From contig JANXCK010000120.1 in NCBI GenBank assembly GCA_025060055.1, positions 1 through 15,518 on the forward strand: 15,518 bases of DNA, read 5' to 3'. Source of the DNA: Fimbriimonadales bacterium. Lineage in GTDB: Bacteria > Armatimonadota > Fimbriimonadia > Fimbriimonadales > GBS-DC. The position numbers were made by a program, and so were the translations under genes. Below the pieces are notes generated by a model that saw only the letters and a program-made list of their open reading frames with translations, searched no databases and had not been told where the DNA came from. The first letter of the stretch is position 1; the number at the start of each line of letters is the position of its first letter. This document shows positions 13,650-15,518 of this stretch, piece by piece.

Positions 13650-14402
13650 TCAGACCCTGCGCAGCGCGGTGCGCACAGCTTCCAAGCAGGCACGCAGGTC
13701 GGGTAGGGGGTTATCGGCGTTCTCTTCATACTCCAGCGCGAGGCAACCCTGAAACTCAATGCGTCGCAACACGCGCAGAAACTCCACCATATTCAGGTCG
13801 CCCTGCCCCAGCAGCGTGTAGCGCGTGCGCTCCTTCACATCCTTGAGATGCACGGCATGCACGCGCTTACCGAAGCGGCGCGCCGCCTCCACAGGGTCTT
13901 CGCCTGAGCGCAAGAAGTGCGCGGTATCGATGCACGCGCCAATCGACTCAGGTTGCCCGCGCAGCGCTTCCTCTACACTGCGAATCGTGTCGTAGCGAGT
14001 GCCTGGTCCGTGATTGTGGATGGCGACCCTGATTTTGAACTCTTCGCACAGGCGGGGCAGGTAGCGGAAGCTTTCAGGGGCGGGGTCCGCCGTGATAACA
14101 GGAATGCCCATCGCGTGAGCGAACTCGAAAATCGTTCGAGAGGGCTTCTCGTCCGCGCCGAAGCTTACCACGCCATACGCCAGCACTTCCACGCCCGACT
14201 TCGCCACCGTTTGCCTCAGCTCGCCCCACTTATCAGGTGCTGTGAAGTAGGGCAGGTGTGCCATGAACGCCTCGATGTAGCGCAAGCCCAGCTCGCGCGT
14301 CGCACGCAACATTGCCTCCAGCCCCATCTTGCGCATCGAGTAGCTCTGAACGCCCATCTTGAAAGGGGCGTAGGCGTCTTGCTGCTGTCGCTCTCGGAAC
14401 AT
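13650..14402 (-). CDS. Sugar phosphate isomerase/epimerase-like TIM-barrel protein
   Basis: From the chosen start the protein has 250 residues and resembles the xylose isomerase-like/AP-endonuclease-2 TIM-barrel family, metal-dependent enzymes that isomerise or epimerise sugars and cyclitols. Visible landmarks are the first strand M-G-V-Q-S-Y-S, A-I-H-N-H-G-P, C-I-D-T-A-H-F with G-E-D-P, V-H-L-K-D and L-A-L-E-Y-E near the end, supplying the usual His, Asp and Glu metal ligands. The frame is open to 14516, but that would overlap the divergent gene; ATG codons at 14402 and 14357 are the realistic starts, and 14402 keeps a normal family length. No clear ribosome site is seen. The substrate cannot be named, and the neighbours do not indicate a sugar pathway. 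Confidence 0.88.
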   Translation of the reverse strand: MFRERQQQDAYAPFKMGVQSYSMRKMGLEAMLRATRELGLRYIEAFMAHLPYFTAPDKWGELRQTVAKSGVEVLAYGVVSFGADEKPSRTIFEFAHAMGIPVITADPAPESFRYLPRLCEEFKIRVAIHNHGPGTRYDTIRSVEEALRGQPESIGACIDTAHFLRSGEDPVEAARRFGKRVHAVHLKDVKERTRYTLLGQGDLNMVEFLRVLRRIEFQGCLALEYEENADNPLPDLRACLEAVRTALRRV

Positions 14403-14462
14403 ACGGGCTGAGTTCGCGCTGGCAAAGCCGACTCCTGCCAGTTCGCATGGTACACTTGCGTT

Positions 14463-15032
14463 ATGCGGTGGCTGTGCGTTGGTTGGCTGCTGATAAGTTG
14501 GAGCCTGCAGGTGCAATCGCAGGGTGGACAGGGCATCCGCTTCGGCGAAGTTCGAATCACGGGCTACGATGCCATCAAGGGCGTGCGACGGTACAAAGAT
14601 GACCGCTACGAGGTGGAGCTGCTCAGCAAGCCAGGAAGGTTGACGCGCCTCGAAGCCCCAGAACAGTACCTGACGCTCACTTGCCAGAACCTCAAGGCGA
14701 CTTTAGGACCTGACCCGCAGAAGCGTCCTGCCGTGCTAAGCGCAGAAGCCACCGGACAGGTCACCTTCCGCTACGACCGCCCCCGACCACTGAGCCGTCT
14801 GAACGGCACTGCACGCCGCGTTCTGTATGACGGGCAAAAACAGACCGTGACCTTAGAGGGCGACGTGTCCTTAGATGGTGAGGACGAGTCGTACATCGTG
14901 CGGTTCCGCGAAAACGAGCGGATTGTGGTCTACTTAGAAGAGGATTTGCAGCGGGTGGAAGCCAAATCCAAAGAGCGCGACGGCATCCCCATCGGCGAGA
15001 TGACCATCCGCTTGAAACAGCAGCAGCCGTAG
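14463..15032 (+). CDS. Exported OstA/LptA-like protein
   Basis: This 189-residue protein has a probable signal peptide (residues 1 to about 21, M-R-W-L-C-V-G-W-L-L-I-S-W-S-L, ending near Q-S-Q). A body of alternating beta strands follows, with spaced 'L-x-A-x-x-A-T-G-x-V-T-F' and 'V-T-L-E-G-D-V-S-L' units, resembling the OstA/LptA beta-jellyroll that carries lipopolysaccharide across the periplasm. The likeness is in pattern rather than in strong motifs, so the exact family is uncertain. The start codon lies only six bases after a TACACT box (14451-14456), suggesting a nearly leaderless message. It is divergent from the isomerase-like gene and 90 bp upstream of hppA. Confidence 0.6.
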   Translation: MRWLCVGWLLISWSLQVQSQGGQGIRFGEVRITGYDAIKGVRRYKDDRYEVELLSKPGRLTRLEAPEQYLTLTCQNLKATLGPDPQKRPAVLSAEATGQVTFRYDRPRPLSRLNGTARRVLYDGQKQTVTLEGDVSLDGEDESYIVRFRENERIVVYLEEDLQRVEAKSKERDGIPIGEMTIRLKQQQP

Positions 15033-15071
15033 CGTGCTTTCTCTTCCCCGTCCCCAGCCAATTCGGGCGGG

Positions 15072-15077
15072 TATACT
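15072..15077 (+). promoter_or_regulatory. TATACT -10 box of hppA
   Basis: TATACT lies 45 bases before the hppA start codon, giving room for a short leader with a strong ribosome-binding site (AAGGAGGAGG, 15108-15117, five bases before ATG). No good -35 box is seen. Confidence 0.45.
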
Positions 15078-15122
15078 CTTAGCGCGTTTGTAAAGGCGCA
15101 CATACGGAAGGAGGAGGCGACT

Positions 15123-15518
15123 ATGGAGGTCTTACAGATTGTTCCCTACGCCGCTCCCGTGCTTGGCGGGGCGGGCATTTTATTAGCAGGACTCAATTAT
15201 TGGATGGTCACGCGCCGTCCTGACGGCAACGAGACGATGCGCACCTATGCGCAAGCAATTCACGATGGCGCGATGACTTTCCTCAAGCGGGAATATATCG
15301 CGATTACGGTATTTGCGCTGGTGCTGTTTGCGGTGCTTACTTTTGCGTTTTATCAGAGTGCGCCGTGGATTGGCGGAGCGTACCTGTTTGGCGCGTTCAG
15401 TTCGATGCTGGCGGGCTTTATTGGCATGAAGGCGTCTACGCGCAGCGGGGTGCGCTCGACGGAGGCGGCGCGCACGGGAGGTATGGGTGAGGCGTTGGTG
15501 GTCGCGTTCACAGGCGGC
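15123..15518 (+). CDS. hppA: Membrane-bound proton/sodium-translocating pyrophosphatase (5' part)
   Basis: The first 132 codons are present; the gene runs off the window. Membrane pyrophosphatases (about 650-800 residues, 16 TM helices) use pyrophosphate hydrolysis to pump H+ or Na+ across the inner membrane. The first TM helix (about residues 9-29), the conserved A-Q-A-I-H-D-G-A-M-T-F-L-K-R-E-Y segment (43-58), the second helix and the G-A-F-S-S-M-L-A-G-F-I-G-M block followed by R-S-T-E-A-A-R are all family hallmarks. The pyrophosphate-binding loops and the K+-dependence residue lie outside the window, so ion choice cannot be read. A strong AAGGAGGAGG site fixes the start. Confidence 0.95.
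   Translation, partial: MEVLQIVPYAAPVLGGAGILLAGLNYWMVTRRPDGNETMRTYAQAIHDGAMTFLKREYIAITVFALVLFAVLTFAFYQSAPWIGGAYLFGAFSSMLAGFIGMKASTRSGVRSTEAARTGGMGEALVVAFTGG

Overview
The window is a bacterial chromosome segment of roughly 60% GC. It carries 12 complete genes and the 5' part of a thirteenth; eleven genes lie on the + strand and the sugar isomerase-like gene lies on the - strand. The mix points to a diderm, possibly thermophilic, deep-branching lineage such as Armatimonadota. That mix is a membrane pyrophosphatase, an OstA/LptA-like exported protein, a TrmB with a C-terminal extension, ECF sigma/zinc-finger anti-sigma pairs, HAF repeats and a TPR-CHAT protein. The assignment is an inference from gene content; no rRNA or other marker is present to settle it.

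Layout. 1-880: a divergent N4/N6-type DNA methyltransferase. 881-1348: no gene, but two adjacent complex palindromic repeats and two TATAAT boxes. 1349-4303: a tight operon of a small HMA metal-binding protein, a six-TM NarL-family histidine kinase, its LuxR-type response regulator and trmB. 4304-4690: a non-coding stretch with a further repeat copy and a good sigma70-type promoter (CTGACA, 17 bp, TATAAT). 4691-6877: an ECF sigma factor followed by a membrane-spanning zinc-finger anti-sigma-like protein. 6971-12336: a sigma-factor-like protein fused to C-terminal HAF repeats, then a 1264-residue TPR-CHAT protease-like protein with a probable signal peptide. 12553-13647: a second anti-sigma-like protein, paralogous to the first. 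13650-14402 (- strand): a TIM-barrel sugar phosphate isomerase/epimerase-like gene, divergent from an exported OstA/LptA-like gene at 14463-15032. 15123 to the end: the start of hppA.

The most interesting part is 4.69-13.65 kb. Two paralogous sigma/anti-sigma modules bracket an exported CHAT protease with an intact His/Cys pair. Both anti-sigma-like proteins have the Cys-x24-His-x3-Cys-x2-Cys zinc signature in the cytoplasmic part, one TM helix, and a similar extracytoplasmic beta-sandwich plus helical repeat. The second sigma-like protein has kept sigma region 4, has a degraded region 2, and carries a beta-repeat sensor-like half. A reasonable hypothesis is an envelope-sensing transcription switch in which CHAT proteolysis or TPR binding acts on the anti-sigma factors. 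This resembles in logic, but not in components, the Craspase (TPR-CHAT/Csx30/RpoE) arrangement. Sequence alone does not prove it.
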